From Pleomorphomonas carboxyditropha (GTDB taxonomy: Bacteria > Pseudomonadota > Alphaproteobacteria > Rhizobiales > Pleomorphomonadaceae): a stretch of DNA of 64,000 nucleotides. The DNA lies in the NCBI RefSeq assembly GCF_002770725.1, contig NZ_NQVN01000016.1, positions 52,172-116,171 of the forward strand, read 5' to 3'. The position numbers and the translations under genes are program-made. The notes under the pieces were generated by a model. It worked only from the letters and a program-made list of their open reading frames with translations. It was not told the DNA's origin and searched no databases. Shown here piece after piece: positions 1 to 9,079 of the stretch (position 1 is the first letter of the stretch; every line of letters starts with the position of its first letter).

Positions 1-596
1 ATGGCCGCGAGGAGCCCGACATACATTTCAACGAGGACCGAGAGGAAGATCGCAGCAACGAGCGAAAAGGCGATCACGCTGACGATCATGGCGAGCGAGG
101 CCGACAGTGCCAGCGCATTGTCCTGGAACACGCCGAAGGAGATTTTCTCCGACATCTTCGCGGCGACGGTGAGCCCGGCATTGAAGACATTGGCGGGTGA
201 GGCTGATCCTCCCCCGGCGCCGATCTGGAACAGACTGTCGACGATTGCCTTGGCCAGCGCCGGCCCCCGATCGAGGACGAAGGCGAAGAAGCCGACGAAC
301 ATGATGCGGCGGACGAGTTCGGCGAACCAGGCCTCGAGCGAAGCAGCCTGAAGGGCGAGCCAGACGGCGGCAACCCCGATCTCGATCCCGGCGAGGATCC
401 AGAACAGCGACCGCGCCGCATCCATGATGGTGGTCTCCCAACCCTTGGCCGCTGTCACTACCTGGTTTTCCAGGGTGGTGAGCACGCTGCCGTCGGCGGC
501 AAGGGCGGGGGAAGAAGCGATGAGAATGGCAACGGCGGCACAGGCCGCCGCAGCGAAAGCCGGGTTCAGGGCCGCGGGCCTATTGACTGCTACCAT
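1..596 (-). CDS. trbL: TrbL, conjugal transfer inner-membrane protein (C-terminus outside window)
   Basis: The gene enters from the left edge, so only about the first 198 residues are visible. The ATG at 594-596 overlaps the trbK stop by a few bases, as expected for a tightly coupled operon. The N-terminus is a hydrophobic signal-like segment ending near ASSPALAADGS. After it come several membrane segments and a Gly/Ser-rich stretch (GAGGGSASPANVF), which is typical of TrbL/VirB6-type polytopic proteins of the type IV secretion channel. Position last in the visible order traI-trbB-C-D-E-J-K-L matches Ti and pNGR234a-type plasmids. The rest of the operon (trbF, G, H, I) would be expected beyond base 1. 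Confidence 0.88.
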   Translation of the reverse strand, partial: MVAVNRPAALNPAFAAAACAAVAILIASSPALAADGSVLTTLENQVVTAAKGWETTIMDAARSLFWILAGIEIGVAAVWLALQAASLEAWFAELVRRIMFVGFFAFVLDRGPALAKAIVDSLFQIGAGGGSASPANVFNAGLTVAAKMSEKISFGVFQDNALALSASLAMIVSVIAFSLVAAIFLSVLVEMYVGLLAA

Positions 597-808
597 CGTG
601 GCCTCATTTCCTGGCCACCGGTAAGGGGTGGGGCCGTCGATTTGAAGAAGTCGCTTTGCCGCTTGTCGGTCGATGCCGTTGGTTGCGCCGGAGCGTTGCC
701 CGCGATGCAGGTCCGCGAACTTGCAATCTGCCAACTGATCGCCCCGGCGATCGCGGCCGAGATCAAGCTCGCGATCACGGCGGCGAAGAGGAGAGTGCGG
801 TTCACCAT
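590..808 (-). CDS. trbK: TrbK-like small protein, putative entry exclusion
   Basis: This 72-residue protein starts at the ATG 806-808, which overlaps the trbJ stop; an upstream in-frame start lies wholly inside trbJ. It has one N-terminal hydrophobic segment (MVNRTLLFAAVIASLIS) followed by a short polar tail with a single Cys (SSRTC). TrbK proteins of Ti-type plasmids are small envelope proteins linked to entry exclusion, and this one has the right size and place. The last residues (FFKSTAPPLTGGQEMRPRW) nearly copy the end of TrbJ, and the overlap with the next gene is also copied. Function is inferred from position, because the sequence itself is too short for a firm family call. Confidence 0.75.
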   Translation of the reverse strand: MVNRTLLFAAVIASLISAAIAGAISWQIASSRTCIAGNAPAQPTASTDKRQSDFFKSTAPPLTGGQEMRPRW

Positions 809-1614
809 CTCGGGCGCATCTCCTGTCCACCGGAGATCGATGGCGCGGCCGACTTGAAGAACTCCTCGCGGCGAGCCTGAGACAGGTCCTTTTCGGACTG
901 CTCGGATTGGTACCAAGTCGCCATCATGGTCATCTGCTGGGAGACAAGACCCCGCAGCTTCTGCATCTGCGCGACCTCTTGGGCGGCGATGTCATGGCCA
1001 ACCTGCAGCGCCTTCATCTGGCCGTCGGCGCCTTCCGACATCGAGCGCAACTGCGACATGGTCGCCTCCTCACTGCCGAACTGATCGGCGGTGAGGTTTG
1101 CGGCCTTCAGGGTTCCAGAGATCGTGTCGCGATTGGTGGCCGACCAGGTCTGATAGGATGACGAGAAACTCGACCCGCTTGGCAGGTTGGTCTTGAAGTC
1201 GGCGTAGCTCTGGAATCGTGATTTGAGGACATCATCGACATTGCCCATGGAGAAGGCGATGCCCTGCCCCTGATTGACGATCGAGCGCAACTGGTTGAGG
1301 TCGCCCTGGACCTCGCCCCACACGTGGGCCGGCTGCTGCGCGGTGTTCTGCAGCATGTTCTGGTAGATGTGAAGTTGGTTCTGGATCTGCTCGGCGAGCT
1401 GCGAGATCTGGGTGATCTGATTGTTGATCTGCTGCGAGGATTGGCCGACGAGGTGGACGAGTTCGCCGTTGTTGAGGATCTGTGTCCATTCTGTCGCTCC
1501 GCCGGTGAGCCCACCGCCAGCGTGGCCCTGCGCGCAGGATATCGACAAGATGAGCGCGGCCGAAAGGATGCGGTGGCTCGCCATCGAGCGCGGAACCTCA
1601 TGGGGTCTCTTCAT
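802..1614 (-). CDS. trbJ: TrbJ, P-type conjugative transfer protein
   Basis: This 270-residue protein belongs to the TrbJ/VirB5 group, periplasmic proteins associated with pilus assembly. A signal peptide is visible (hydrophobic SAALILSISCAQGHA). The mature part is rich in Gln/Asn and predicted helical (QSSQQINNQITQISQL, QNQLHIYQNMLQ), as is usual for TrbJ. The ATG at 1612-1614 overlaps the trbE stop by four bases and has an AGAGGG ribosome site just upstream. An internal Met 11 codons downstream is possible but has weaker context. The C-terminus ends in GGQEMRPRW, repeated at the end of TrbK. Confidence 0.92.
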   Translation of the reverse strand: MKRPHEVPRSMASHRILSAALILSISCAQGHAGGGLTGGATEWTQILNNGELVHLVGQSSQQINNQITQISQLAEQIQNQLHIYQNMLQNTAQQPAHVWGEVQGDLNQLRSIVNQGQGIAFSMGNVDDVLKSRFQSYADFKTNLPSGSSFSSSYQTWSATNRDTISGTLKAANLTADQFGSEEATMSQLRSMSEGADGQMKALQVGHDIAAQEVAQMQKLRGLVSQQMTMMATWYQSEQSEKDLSQARREEFFKSAAPSISGGQEMRPRW

Positions 1615-4109
1615 CGTGCCCTCTGCGCGTTTGGTTCGATCAACTTGGCCTCAAGCAGCTGATGCGCATGGGCAATGCCTCGCGCTTCGAGCCAGTGCGC
1701 CGGCCAGTCGGCGCCGTGGGCTGCCTTGAGTTCTAGGATGCGTTTGAGATGGTCGCGGCCTGAGGCGCCGACAAAGGCGAGCGCTACGGGACCGAGCGCC
1801 ATATCGAACAGGCGACGGCCGTCGGTAGAGGAAATGTAGTAGTCCTGCTTCGGAATGGCTGAGGCGATGATCTCGATCTGCCGCTCGTTGAAGCCGAGCT
1901 TCTCGTAGAACTCGCGGGTGCCGGGTTCGCGCGCCGAGCCATTTGGCAGACAAATCTTGGTCGGGCAGGATTCCTTCAGGACATCGATGATGCCGGAACG
2001 GTCCGCGTCGGAGATCGACTGGGTGGCGAGTACGACGGCACAGTTGGCCTTGCGCAGCACCTTCAGCCACTCGCGGATCTTGTCGCGGAACAGCGGATGG
2101 CCAAGCATAAGCCAGGCCTCGTCGAGCAGGATCAGGCTCGGCGCACCGGTCAGGCGCTTCTCAATCCGCCGGAAGAGATAGGTGAGCACGGCGACGAGGT
2201 GGCGTGTCCCCATGTTCATCAATTCTTCGATCTCGAAGGTTTGGAGGGACTGAAGCGTCAACCCGTCCTGTTCGGCATCCATAAGATGGCCCATGGGCCC
2301 ATCGACGGTGTAGGCGTGGAGTGCCTCCTTGATCTCGCGCATTTGCACCCCTGACACGAAATCGGAGAGCGAGCGGCCCGGCGCGTTGGCCATTAGGTCG
2401 ACCTGGCGGGCAATGGCGTTGCGATGATCCGGTGTGATGGTGACACCCTGCAGGGCAACCAGCATCTCCAGCCAGTCCGTCGCCCAGGCTTTGTCGCCAT
2501 CGGTTGAAAGCTCGCCGAGTGGGCAGAACGAGAGTGAAGCTCTCAGTTCGCCGTCGCTGTCTCCTCCGATTTGATAGTGATCGCCGCCCGCGGCGAGCGT
2601 CAGCGGCATGAGCGAGCGGCCCTTATCGAAGGCAAATATCTGCGCGTCGTCATAGCGACGGAATTGCGCTGCGATCAGCGCCAACAGGGTTGATTTGCCC
2701 GAGCCCGTTGGCCCGAAGATCAGCGTGTGGCCGACGTCATCGACGTGAAGATTCAGCCGGAATGGGGTCGAGCCGGAGGCGACTTGGCAGAGTGGCGGCG
2801 AGCCCGGCGGATAGAACGGGCATGGTGCTACAGGGCTCCCCGACCAGACGGAGTTGAGCGGTAGGAGATCCGAGAGATTGCGGGTGTTGATCAGCGGTTC
2901 GCGGATATTGGCGTACCAGTTGCCGGGGAGGCTGCCGAGAAAGGCCTCGGTGGCGTTCAGCGTCTCGACGCGTGCCCCGAACCCCTCGGCCTGGACAATG
3001 CGGCGGATGCTTTCACAGTTCTCTCGCAAGCGCTCGGCATCACTGTCATGCAGCACGATGACCGGGGTGTAATAGCCATAAGCCACCAACTGGGAGGCAG
3101 CTTCCGCGATCGCGTCCTCTGTCTCCGCGACCATGGCCATGGCGTCCTGGTCGACGGAGCGCGATTGGGTTTGAAATAGCTGGTCGAAGAAAGGCCGGAC
3201 CTTCTGCTGCCATTTCTTGCGTGTGCGCTCGAGCCGGTCGCGTGCCTCCAACGCATCGAGGAACATGAAGCGGCTCGACCAACGATAGGTGAGCGGCATC
3301 CGATCGAGGCTGTTGAGAATGCCCGGCCAACTCTCGGCCGGCAGGCCGTCGATGGCGACGATGCCGACAAAGCGACCCTCGACCATGGGCGTCAGGCCAT
3401 GCTGATATTCCGCCGTCACCAGCCAGTCGAGATACATGGGTACCTCCGGCAGGCGCACCGGGTGGTTCTCGGCAGTGACGCAATATCGGATGAACTGGAA
3501 GAGATCGTCGAACCGGGCAATGCGGGAACGGCCCTCCCCTTCCCGCTGGTGGATCTCCCGCGTGCGCATGCGCTCAATGGAAATGACATTTGCGAGATAT
3601 TGCTCGACCTCGCGGACCGAGGTCTCGAAGGACTGCAGCGCGGTTTCGGCAAAGGTAGCCGTCCGGCTCGCTTCGTCTGAATAGACATAACGGGCAAGAC
3701 CGGACCTGCGCCGCTCCGGCGGGCGCCAAGTCAGAATCAGGGCGTGCCGGCTTTCAAAATGCCCCCGCTCCCGCTCGAAGTGCGCCCGCCGTTCCGAGTC
3801 AATCGCGCGGGTAACGGCATCGGGGAAATGGCCGACGTCTTCTGACGGATAATCGGTTGCCGGAATGCGCAGCGCCTCGACCTGGATCATCCAGCCGGAG
3901 CCGAGGCGTGCGAGGATCGCATTGATCTGGCGCGAGACCTCATTGCGCTCGACGTCGGTGGAACTCTCCGAATCCGGCCCCGCGAAATACCAGCCTGCCA
4001 TCAGCGAGCCGTCCTTCAGGAGAATAACGCCATTTGCGACGAGCCCGGCATAGGGCACGAGATCCGAGAAGGAAGGATCGCGGTGGCGGAAGGGGGAAAG
4101 CGCGGCCAT
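1611..4109 (-). CDS. trbE: TrbE, VirB4-family conjugation ATPase
   Basis: This 832-residue ATPase energises assembly and substrate passage of the mating channel from the cytoplasmic side of the inner membrane. Walker A is GPTGSGKSTLL around residue 465. The Walker B region reads LILLDEAWLMLGHP, and the downstream VLATQSISDADRSG motif is diagnostic of the VirB4/CagE/TrbE family. Length matches the family (about 800-850). It lies 10 bases after trbD and overlaps trbJ by four bases, so it is translated from the same operon transcript. Confidence 0.96.
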   Translation of the reverse strand: MAALSPFRHRDPSFSDLVPYAGLVANGVILLKDGSLMAGWYFAGPDSESSTDVERNEVSRQINAILARLGSGWMIQVEALRIPATDYPSEDVGHFPDAVTRAIDSERRAHFERERGHFESRHALILTWRPPERRRSGLARYVYSDEASRTATFAETALQSFETSVREVEQYLANVISIERMRTREIHQREGEGRSRIARFDDLFQFIRYCVTAENHPVRLPEVPMYLDWLVTAEYQHGLTPMVEGRFVGIVAIDGLPAESWPGILNSLDRMPLTYRWSSRFMFLDALEARDRLERTRKKWQQKVRPFFDQLFQTQSRSVDQDAMAMVAETEDAIAEAASQLVAYGYYTPVIVLHDSDAERLRENCESIRRIVQAEGFGARVETLNATEAFLGSLPGNWYANIREPLINTRNLSDLLPLNSVWSGSPVAPCPFYPPGSPPLCQVASGSTPFRLNLHVDDVGHTLIFGPTGSGKSTLLALIAAQFRRYDDAQIFAFDKGRSLMPLTLAAGGDHYQIGGDSDGELRASLSFCPLGELSTDGDKAWATDWLEMLVALQGVTITPDHRNAIARQVDLMANAPGRSLSDFVSGVQMREIKEALHAYTVDGPMGHLMDAEQDGLTLQSLQTFEIEELMNMGTRHLVAVLTYLFRRIEKRLTGAPSLILLDEAWLMLGHPLFRDKIREWLKVLRKANCAVVLATQSISDADRSGIIDVLKESCPTKICLPNGSAREPGTREFYEKLGFNERQIEIIASAIPKQDYYISSTDGRRLFDMALGPVALAFVGASGRDHLKRILELKAAHGADWPAHWLEARGIAHAHQLLEAKLIEPNAQRAR

Positions 4110-4119
4110 GACGGATCCC

Positions 4120-4419
4120 TCAAGCGCGCCGCCAGGGCGACGATGTCGTGCGATAGTGCGAGCGGTAGGTGATGTGGCGCAGATAGACGCGCCGCATCAG
4201 CGGATCTGCCTTGGCCATCATGCGCAGAAGGCCGACGATCACCGTCCAGACGGCGAGACCGAAGAGAGCCGAGATCCAGGTCAGCACGACGAAGATCAGG
4301 ATGATCGAGGCAAGACCCGTGACGAGCACCAGTTCGCGGTCGGCCCCCATCAGGAGATTTGGCCGCGACAGGGCTCGATGGATGCGGGTGCGTTGGAGGG
4401 ATGAGCCAAGGTCAGCCAT
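4120..4419 (-). CDS. trbD: TrbD, VirB3-like inner-membrane protein
   Basis: This 99-residue protein has a basic N-terminus (SLQRTRIHRALSRPNLLMGADREL) followed by two close hydrophobic segments (VLVTGLASIILIFVVLTW, AVWTVIVGLLRMMAK). That is the usual TrbD/VirB3 plan. The YLRHITYRSHY tail resembles other rhizobial TrbD proteins. The start codon overlaps the trbC stop by one base (TGATG), so translation is probably coupled. Confidence 0.92.
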   Translation of the reverse strand: MADLGSSLQRTRIHRALSRPNLLMGADRELVLVTGLASIILIFVVLTWISALFGLAVWTVIVGLLRMMAKADPLMRRVYLRHITYRSHYRTTSSPWRRA

Positions 4420-4790
4420 CAGCGCTCAACCCCTGCCCTGTCGGACGCCGGCGTGCTCTCGTCCCCTGCGATGCCGATCGAGGCTCCCGTGGCACCGAAC
4501 AGCGCGACGATCTGGGTGGCACCGAGCAGGATGCCGGCGACAAGCACGACATACATGAGCCGTCGCGCGAAATCGTTGAGTTCGCCGCCGAAGATAAGCA
4601 TGCCGCCAGCGACCGCGACAGCGGCGAGCGCAATGAAGCCGGCGACTGGTCCGGTGATCGATTGCTGGATCTGCTGGAGCGGTCCCTCCCAAGGTAGACT
4701 GCCGCCAGACGAGGCGAAGGCCGGGTGGCTGAGTGCTGCCCCGACGACGGAAGCAAGGACCATGCGGGCAAGGAGGGCTTTACGCGACAT
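4419..4790 (-). CDS. trbC: TrbC, pilin (VirB2 family)
   Basis: This is a 123-residue pilin precursor. A signal peptide runs to about [15 protein letters not shown], followed by two hydrophobic helices ([21 protein letters not shown] and [21 protein letters not shown]) separated by a short charged loop (ELNDFARR). This is the TrbC/VirB2 pattern; in Ti/RP4 systems such pilins are processed and cyclised by TraF. A TraF-like protease is encoded in this window at 56335-57000. The 5' end overlaps trbB by 11 bases. Confidence 0.93.
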   Translation of the reverse strand: MSRKALLARMVLASVVGAALSHPAFASSGGSLPWEGPLQQIQQSITGPVAGFIALAAVAVAGGMLIFGGELNDFARRLMYVVLVAGILLGATQIVALFGATGASIGIAGDESTPASDRAGVER

Positions 4791-5748
4791 GGGCGCGGTC
4801 CTTTTGTGCGTAGGATTCGATCTGGTAGCGGCCGCTGGAGAAACTCTCGACGTGAAGGACGTCCCTGACGATGCGGCCCTTCGGCGTTCGCTCGATGGAG
4901 ACGATCAGGTCGACGGCTTCGCCAATGACGTCCTGCATTGGCTGCTGGCTTGCTTCGGCCGTCAGCTGTTCGAGCCGGCGTAGTGCTGATTCCGCTGAGT
5001 TGGCATGGATAGTGGCGACACCGCCCGGGTGTCCGGTGTTCCAGGCCTTGAGGAGGGTGAGTGCCGCGCCGTCGCGGACTTCACCGACGATGATCCGGTC
5101 GGGTCTCAATCGCATGGTGCTTTTGAGGAGGCGCGCCATGTCCACGGTGTCCGAGGTGTGCAGCGCCACAACATTGTCGCCGCCGCACTGGATCTCGGCG
5201 GTGTCCTCAAGGACAAGCAGGCGATCTTCGGGTGCTGTGTCCGCGATCTCGGCGATCACGGCATTGGCCAGCGTCGTCTTGCCTGATCCCGTCCCCCCGG
5301 AGATGACGATGTTGAGTTTCGATGCCACCGCATTGCGGATAATGTCGGCCTGAGCGGCGGTCATTACTCTGCCGCTCACATAATCGGCGAGCGGTATCAG
5401 CCTTGATGCCCTGCGACGGATGGTGAAGGTTGGCCCACCCACGACGGGCGGCAATAGTCCTTCAAATCGATGACCGCCGATTGGCAACTCGCCCGAGATG
5501 ATCGGCTGCTCGTCATCTGCCTCCGAGTTCAGAGCGTGGGCAACACTGCCGATGACGATTTCGGCGGTGGCCGCCGTCATCTCGCCGGCTGGAGCAATGC
5601 CGTGGCCGAGCCGTTCGATGAAGAGCTTACCATCGGGGTTGAGCATAATTTCGACGACGGTCGGATCGTCGAGAGCGATACAGAGCTGGTCGCCGAGCGC
5701 GTCCTGGAGCTTGCGCACCAGACGGGGGTGGGAGCGGAGCTGGGTCAT
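4780..5748 (-). CDS. trbB: TrbB, VirB11-type traffic ATPase
   Basis: This 322-residue hexameric ATPase belongs to the VirB11/PulE group and supports pilus biogenesis and substrate transfer. Walker A is GGTGSGKTT at residues 151-159. An Asp-box-like [11 protein letters not shown] follows, then the Walker B region [15 protein letters not shown] and the His box [14 protein letters not shown]. Length is normal. It is the second gene of the traI-trb operon, 14 bases after traI. Confidence 0.96.
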   Translation of the reverse strand: MTQLRSHPRLVRKLQDALGDQLCIALDDPTVVEIMLNPDGKLFIERLGHGIAPAGEMTAATAEIVIGSVAHALNSEADDEQPIISGELPIGGHRFEGLLPPVVGGPTFTIRRRASRLIPLADYVSGRVMTAAQADIIRNAVASKLNIVISGGTGSGKTTLANAVIAEIADTAPEDRLLVLEDTAEIQCGGDNVVALHTSDTVDMARLLKSTMRLRPDRIIVGEVRDGAALTLLKAWNTGHPGGVATIHANSAESALRRLEQLTAEASQQPMQDVIGEAVDLIVSIERTPKGRIVRDVLHVESFSSGRYQIESYAQKDRAHVA

Positions 5749-5762
5749 GGACTCTGTCCCGT

Positions 5763-6398
5763 TTAAGCTGCTTGCCGCGCCGGCCGGACGATCGGCGAAT
5801 AGTCCGCTGGCCTAACGACCGCAAAGCTAGTCCTGTCGGTCGGCAGCAAGCCCACCACGGCCTTTGTATTGCCGATGGGTTTGGGTTCGCCAATCCGCGC
5901 CATCGGCCAACCGGCCCGCCGCAGGATCCGCTCGATCCGAAGGTCCGTCGCCGTGATCAGCTCGCCGTAGCCATTGGCCATCGACCATTCGATGATGGCG
6001 GCAAACAGGGTCCAGGTCGCGCTGTGCAATGCTTGGCCCTGCTCGCCAGGCTCGTATGCAGTGGTGACCGAGGTGTCGACGCAAAAGCGCGAACTCTCGA
6101 TCATGCCGGCATGCGGCCGGAACAGTCCCTGCCCTCTCAACTCCGGGAAGAGCACGGACAGGAGCGTCGGTCCCGTCGCTGGCAGGAGACGAACTGTACC
6201 AACCACCGTTTCCCGCGCATCGACGACAAGAATGTAGGTCGGCTGGCAGAGGTCGAACTCGTCGTGCTCGCGCCCGTCGCGAACCTTCACGTCCCAGTTC
6301 AGGCGGTCATGAAAGACCCGTGCTCGCAACTGATGCATCCGGTCGAGAATGGCCGCCTGGGACCGATAATGCTCAGGAGAAATCGCGATCGCTCGCAT
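5763..6398 (-). CDS. traI: TraI, LuxI-family acyl-homoserine-lactone synthase
   Basis: This 211-residue enzyme makes an N-acyl-homoserine lactone from acyl-ACP and S-adenosylmethionine. I chose the ATG at 6396-6398 (MRAIAISPEHYR) because LuxI/TraI proteins begin right there; the frame stays open 12 codons further upstream. The conserved Arg-Phe-Trp-Asp set is present in RARVFHDRLNWDV, as are the acidic pair in REHDEFD, the Arg in VGTVRLLP, and ESSRF, so the active site looks intact. It is the first gene of the trb operon, as on Ti plasmids. The acyl chain cannot be predicted. No LuxR-type partner (traR) is in the window. Confidence 0.94.
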   Translation of the reverse strand: MRAIAISPEHYRSQAAILDRMHQLRARVFHDRLNWDVKVRDGREHDEFDLCQPTYILVVDARETVVGTVRLLPATGPTLLSVLFPELRGQGLFRPHAGMIESSRFCVDTSVTTAYEPGEQGQALHSATWTLFAAIIEWSMANGYGELITATDLRIERILRRAGWPMARIGEPKPIGNTKAVVGLLPTDRTSFAVVRPADYSPIVRPARQAA

Positions 6399-6712
6399 GT
6401 TTCTGGCTCCGAATCTAGCAATTGAGGAGCGCAAGAAGCCATGTCTGGGGTGGCGTGACGACTAATGAAAGTATGAGTGCTTGGGGGCTTGGCTGTGGAC
6501 TAGACTAGGTCCCGAGTCGGAGATACGGGGCGGCTGCGGGCCATGAGCCAGCAGGGAAAGCCATTATGCACACTCGGTTCTGAGAGGCTGATGCCATCCA
6601 AGGGGTCATTAGGATTTCGTTAACCCAATATTCCTTTACGGAATCGGGGAATCGTGTTCATTCTGACGGCAATGAAGCGCTTGAGGGCGTAAATACCGTT
6701 GGAGGCCACGGA
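6399..6712. promoter_or_regulatory. Divergent traI / repA control region
   Basis: This 314-base gap lies between the outward-facing traI and repA genes and must hold both promoters. No tra-box-like 18-bp palindrome and no GTT-N4-GC-N4-AAC parS-like site could be found by eye. A small perfect inverted repeat, ATTCC-TTTAC-GGAAT, lies at 6630-6644 and could be an operator for repABC autoregulation. repA has a GGAGG ribosome site at 6701-6705. Confidence 0.5.
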
Positions 6713-7924
6713 ATGGCGTCGAAAGCCGCCCCGCTCCCCACTTCGAATGAAGTGCCCCAGCAAATGGGTTTCGACCGCCTTGCCGAGGTGCTTTCGTCAC
6801 GCATCTCCAAGATGCGGCAGAAGATTTATGCGCCCGATGCGCGGAAGCAGCTTCGCAAATTCAGTTCCGGTGAGGCTTCGAAGCTTCTGGGGATCAGCGA
6901 CTCTCATCTCAGGCAGCTTAGCATAGATGGCATTGGTCCCCAGCCAGAGCTTGGTGCTGGCGGCAAGAGGCTGTACTCGCTTGCGGATATAAACGTTCTT
7001 CGGCAGCATTTCGCTGGAACGCGTCCTAAGAACGCGCTTCAGGTGTTCCCACGTCGCCGGCCGGGAGAGAAGTTGCAGGTGATCGCCTGCGCCTCGTTTA
7101 AGGGCGGTTCCGGCAAAACGACGACGAGTGCGACGGCGGCGCATTACTTGGCGCTGCGCGGCTACCGGGTGCTGGCTATCGACCTCGACCCGCAAGGATC
7201 CATGACGGCCATTTTCGGCATTCAGCCCGAGACAGATCTTGGTGACAACGAGAGCCTCTACGGCGCGATCCGTTACGATGACGATCGCCGCGATATCCGA
7301 GACGTAATCCGCGAGACCTATTTCGAAGGCATTGATCTCATTCCGGGTGCCATTGAGCTCCAGGAGTGGGAGCATGAAGTTCCCGTTGCCATGCAGCAGC
7401 GCGGAACGTCTCCGTTTTTCCGCCGGATCGCCGAAGTGCTAGCCGAGGTCGAGGACGACTACGACGTCGTCGTGCTCGATTGCCCTCCTCAGCTCGGCTT
7501 TCTGACGCTCTCCGCTTTGACGGCCGCCACGGGGGTTCTGATCCCGGTATTCCCCCACATGCTGGACGTAATGAGTTTGTCGGCCTTCCTTCTAATGGCT
7601 TCGGACCTGCTCAACGTTGTAGAGAAGCGCGGAGGTGCGTTCCAACGCGATTGGATCAACTTCCTGATCACCAGGCACAACCCGAATGACGCAACGGAGG
7701 TCGATATTGTCTCCTTGCTCCGTTCGCTCTTCAAGCAGCAAGTACTGACGCGCCCGGCCGTCCAGTCGGCAGCCATTTCGAGCGCTGGTCTCTTTCGTCG
7801 GACGATCTATGAAATCGATCGCGGCGATGTCGGCCGTGGCACCTACGACCGCGCCCTAGAGTCGATGAACGGAGTTTGCGAGGAAATCGAGAGCCTGCTC
7901 ACTAAGTCCTGGGGTCGCACATGA
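6713..7924 (+). CDS. repA: RepA, ParA-type partition ATPase
   Basis: This 403-residue protein drives active segregation and represses repABC. A MerR-like winged-helix segment lies at about 45-95 (SSGEASKLLGISDSHLRQL ... KRLYSLADI). Next comes the deviant Walker A motif KGGSGKTTT at 130-138, then AIDLDPQGSM and VVLDCPPQLG, all typical of ParA/RepA. Start ATG 6713 has GGAGG eight bases upstream. It overlaps repB by four bases (ATGA). Length is normal for repABC RepA. Confidence 0.97.
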   Translation: MASKAAPLPTSNEVPQQMGFDRLAEVLSSRISKMRQKIYAPDARKQLRKFSSGEASKLLGISDSHLRQLSIDGIGPQPELGAGGKRLYSLADINVLRQHFAGTRPKNALQVFPRRRPGEKLQVIACASFKGGSGKTTTSATAAHYLALRGYRVLAIDLDPQGSMTAIFGIQPETDLGDNESLYGAIRYDDDRRDIRDVIRETYFEGIDLIPGAIELQEWEHEVPVAMQQRGTSPFFRRIAEVLAEVEDDYDVVVLDCPPQLGFLTLSALTAATGVLIPVFPHMLDVMSLSAFLLMASDLLNVVEKRGGAFQRDWINFLITRHNPNDATEVDIVSLLRSLFKQQVLTRPAVQSAAISSAGLFRRTIYEIDRGDVGRGTYDRALESMNGVCEEIESLLTKSWGRT

Positions 7925-9009
7925 GCAAGCAGCGTGATCGCAGCCGGGGGATTCTCGGGCTGATTGACGACGATGAAGATGTCTCTGGTGCCCCCTCGCC
8001 GGCCGATAAGGCCGACGCATCAACGCGGGCGCTAAAGCACATGCCCTCCGGCAGCATCAAAACGCTGGAGAGTACGCTGACGAGGGCTGAACGCGAAGCC
8101 GAAGAGCTTCGCAGGCTGGTCGCGTCCGGTGCGCAGGTCATCGAGCTCGATGTGAGCCTCGTGCAGCCTTCTCCCCATGCTGACCGCATGGAAGATGACA
8201 GTGCCGAGGCGTTCGACACACTAAAGGCGTCGATTGCCGAGAATGGGCAACAGGTACCGATCCTGGTTCGACCCCACCCGACTGATCCGGACCGCTACGA
8301 AGCTGCCTACGGCCATCGGCGGCTTCGAGCTGCGGCTGATCTCGGGCTAACGGTTCGTGCCGTTGTTAAGCCCCTGACAGACGAACAACTGGTACTCGCC
8401 CAGGGCATCGAAAACTCGGCTCGGCAGGACCTTTCCTGGATCGAGCAAGCTGTCTTTGCGTTGAAGCTGGGTGAGCGTGGTTTCCCGCAGCGGGCAATTG
8501 CAGCGGCTCTTTCCATTCAGCGTCAGAACGCGAACCAAATGATCTCGGCGGCGCGGAAGATCCCGGCTGACATCATTCACGCTATCGGGCGTGCGCCCAA
8601 GGTCGGCCGACCGAGATGGCTGGAACTGGCTGACCGGCTGGCGAATGGTGTTTCGCCCTCTGTTCGCTCTGTCCTCTCCGCTCCGGCTTTTTCCTCGCTC
8701 CCTTCGGACGAGCGCTTCGAGGCCCTCCTGATGGCCGCCACGCCAGATACCGAGGTATCCCGGCCGGCGCATGTGCCGCGGTTGTCCGCAGCCACGCTGT
8801 CCCTACCGGGCGGCCGTACGGTGGGGTCGTTCGTTCGCGGCGCTAAGGCGGCGACGCTAAAACTTGAGGACGTGGATTTCGGAACTTGGCTTGCCGAGCG
8901 CGTACCCGCGCTACATGCCGAGTTCTCAGCTCAAACCGGGGCCCCAACGTGGAACCCAGAATCAGCTAGTGTTTCCGGCACATCGGTCGGCAATACCCCA
9001 GAGGAGTGA
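7921..9009 (+). CDS. repB: RepB, ParB-type centromere-binding protein
   Basis: This 362-residue protein binds parS and works with RepA in partition. The N-terminus has the Arg-rich RepB start (SKQRDRSRGILGLIDDDED). The ParB nuclease-like core includes VPILVRPHP, YEAAYGHRRLRAAADLGL and ENSARQDLSWIEQAVFAL, followed by the helix-turn-helix region (GFPQRAIAAALSIQRQNANQMISAARKIP). The C-terminal part is probably the dimerisation region. The start overlaps repA by four bases. The partner centromere is not certain; the palindromes after repC are candidates. Confidence 0.96.
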   Translation: MSKQRDRSRGILGLIDDDEDVSGAPSPADKADASTRALKHMPSGSIKTLESTLTRAEREAEELRRLVASGAQVIELDVSLVQPSPHADRMEDDSAEAFDTLKASIAENGQQVPILVRPHPTDPDRYEAAYGHRRLRAAADLGLTVRAVVKPLTDEQLVLAQGIENSARQDLSWIEQAVFALKLGERGFPQRAIAAALSIQRQNANQMISAARKIPADIIHAIGRAPKVGRPRWLELADRLANGVSPSVRSVLSAPAFSSLPSDERFEALLMAATPDTEVSRPAHVPRLSAATLSLPGGRTVGSFVRGAKAATLKLEDVDFGTWLAERVPALHAEFSAQTGAPTWNPESASVSGTSVGNTPEE

Positions 9010-9021
9010 TACGGACAAAGG

Positions 9022-9073
9022 AAAAGGGGCCACCAACGTTTCCGCCGGAAGCCCCGTCTCTGATGTGTAGCAA
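9022..9073 (-). ncRNA. repABC counter-transcribed (antisense) RNA
   Basis: repABC plasmids carry a small RNA of about 50 nt, antisense to the repC leader, which lowers RepC synthesis and sets incompatibility. Here the 163-base repB-repC gap contains a good minus-strand promoter (-35 TTGACG, 17-bp spacer, -10 TTATCT). About 20 bases beyond the predicted start comes a GGGGC...GCCCC hairpin followed by TTTTCC. Ends are predicted from these signals, not measured. Location, size and terminator all agree with the known ctRNA of rhizobial plasmids. Confidence 0.85.
9026..9055 (-). terminator. Rho-independent terminator of the antisense RNA
   Basis: GGGGC at 9026-9030 pairs with GCCCC at 9051-9055. 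Read on the minus strand, the stem is followed by TTTTCC. It directly follows the repB stop on the plus strand. Confidence 0.7.
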
Positions 9074-9079
9074 CGACAG

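Noticed and set aside
6399..6712. tra-box or repABC-type parS in the traI-repA gap
   Set aside because: No 18-bp dyad of the TraR-box type and no GTT-N4-GC-N4-AAC could be found by eye; only the short ATTCC/GGAAT repeat is there.
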